Of a stretch of 52,500 nt of DNA, positions 51,948 to 52,500 are shown piece after piece. The position numbers and the translations under genes are program-made. Source of the stretch: Symbiodinium natans (taxonomy: Eukaryota > Sar > Dinophyceae > Suessiales > Symbiodiniaceae); contig CAJNDS010002337.1 of assembly GCA_905221605.1 (NCBI GenBank), positions 87,501 to 140,000 of the forward strand, in the 5' to 3' direction. The notes beneath the pieces were generated by a model. The model saw only the letters and a program-made list of their open reading frames with translations, did not search any database and was not told the DNA's origin. How positions within the stretch are numbered: the first letter of the stretch is position 1; each line of letters starts with the position of its first letter.

Positions 51948-52500
51948 TTGACTGTGGCTCCTGCATAGGCGGGCGTGTGGGCTGACTCTAGGGCAAGAAT
52001 TCGGTTTTGTGCCCATCGCAAGCATGATTTTCTGCTCCTGCCCCGGAAAGGCACCGCAGCACCAGCCATGGAGCTCGCTGTCCTGATTGTGCTTGTCTGT
52101 GCTGTCACGTGCGTCATCTTCAAACTCATGGTATGCTTCCAATGCTTCTGCTATCTCTTCCGCAAGCAAGACACGGATGAAAGGCTTGTGGAGGAGGCGC
52201 CAGCAGCAGATGACTGTGAGGTGAGCAGAATCTGGGCAGCGTGCCAGTTCGGCTCAACCGATCCCAGGTGTCCCGAAGTCCATCACATTGTCAGCAAAGG
52301 CGACGTCGAACAGTCTGAGGTAAGTTGGTTCACGGCGAAGGCAACGCCTGAGCAGTGCCCTTGGGCTTTCGCACAGCAGGAAATGACGGCGTGCGTATGC
52401 TGTCTGGACGAGTTCTCCGAGAACAGCCACGTCGCAGTTCTTCCTTGTGGACACACCTTTCACGAGCCATGCATCGTGCGCTGGTCCGTCTCGAAAGTAG
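51948..52500 (+). repeat. tandem unit 3, truncated by window end
   Basis: Starts TTGACTGTGGCTCCTGCATA like unit 2 and continues to the window edge. Confidence 0.85.
52068..52500 (+). CDS. Membrane-anchored RING-H2 protein, copy 3 (partial)
   Basis: Begins MELAVLIVLVCAVTCVIFKL, nearly identical to copy 2, open to the window edge. The first RING cysteines, the HxxH region (GHTFHEP) and the 57-base in-frame segment are present; the last CxxC falls outside the window. Confidence 0.85.
   Translation, partial: MELAVLIVLVCAVTCVIFKLMVCFQCFCYLFRKQDTDERLVEEAPAADDCEVSRIWAACQFGSTDPRCPEVHHIVSKGDVEQSEVSWFTAKATPEQCPWAFAQQEMTACVCCLDEFSENSHVAVLPCGHTFHEPCIVRWSVSKV

Overview
The window looks like nuclear DNA of a eukaryotic microbe, most plausibly a dinoflagellate or a related alveolate/algal lineage. 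It is saturated with interstitial plant/alveolate-type telomere repeats (TTTAGGG/CCCTAAA, with CCCCAAA, TTCAGGG and TTAGGGC variants). It carries islands bounded by spliceosomal AG and GT signals, WW/CCCH/RING-H2 type proteins, and an LTR with an 11-base match to the 3' end of the dinoflagellate spliced leader as I remember it. The taxon is an inference. No rRNA, tRNA gene, CRISPR array or bacterial operon was seen.

Layout. (1) 1-5460: telomere-type arrays in both orientations, separated by 60-150 bp islands that read like plus-strand exons. (2) 5466-14307: a structurally complete LTR retroelement. It has two 287-bp LTRs that look identical, a TAGGG target duplication, a primer-binding site matching the initiator-tRNA anticodon arm and a polypurine tract. 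Its two overlapping reading frames encode a giant WW/S1-like/SAM-like/CCCH-finger protein with no recognisable reverse transcriptase, integrase or protease. (3) 14308-20660: more telomeric arrays and exon-like islands, a 21-bp minisatellite that contains a 1.1-kb homopolymer-rich inverted structure (including 76 consecutive G), and several MITE-like inverted-repeat elements. (4) about 20.9-32.9 kb: a block free of telomeric repeats with eight minus-strand genes. Four belong to one unrecognised helical protein family, one is a dual-specificity phosphatase, one is proline-rich, one is a two-exon gene and one is a small Cys-rich ORF. Genes in this block are bracketed by a recurring hairpin with a conserved loop core (AGGAGGNGACCTCACTC on the plus strand) and unrelated but self-complementary arms. 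Sixteen sites were found, nearly all within tens of bases of a start or stop codon. The block ends in a 138-bp CAG-type tract. (5) 33-45.4 kb: telomeric arrays, exon islands, a ~1-kb almost pure purine tract and more MITEs. (6) 45.5-52.5 kb: three tandem units, each with a membrane-anchored RING-H2 gene (the third runs off the window). Comparing units 1 and 2 shows telomeric arrays present in one and absent, or in the opposite orientation, at the same site in the other.

Best candidates for something undescribed are the hairpin punctuation system at 21.5-32.4 kb, the RT-less LTR element with RNA-binding cargo, and the telomere-repeat arrays between exon-like islands. Exon calls on short islands rest on open frames and splice-like borders only; no database or transcript evidence was available.
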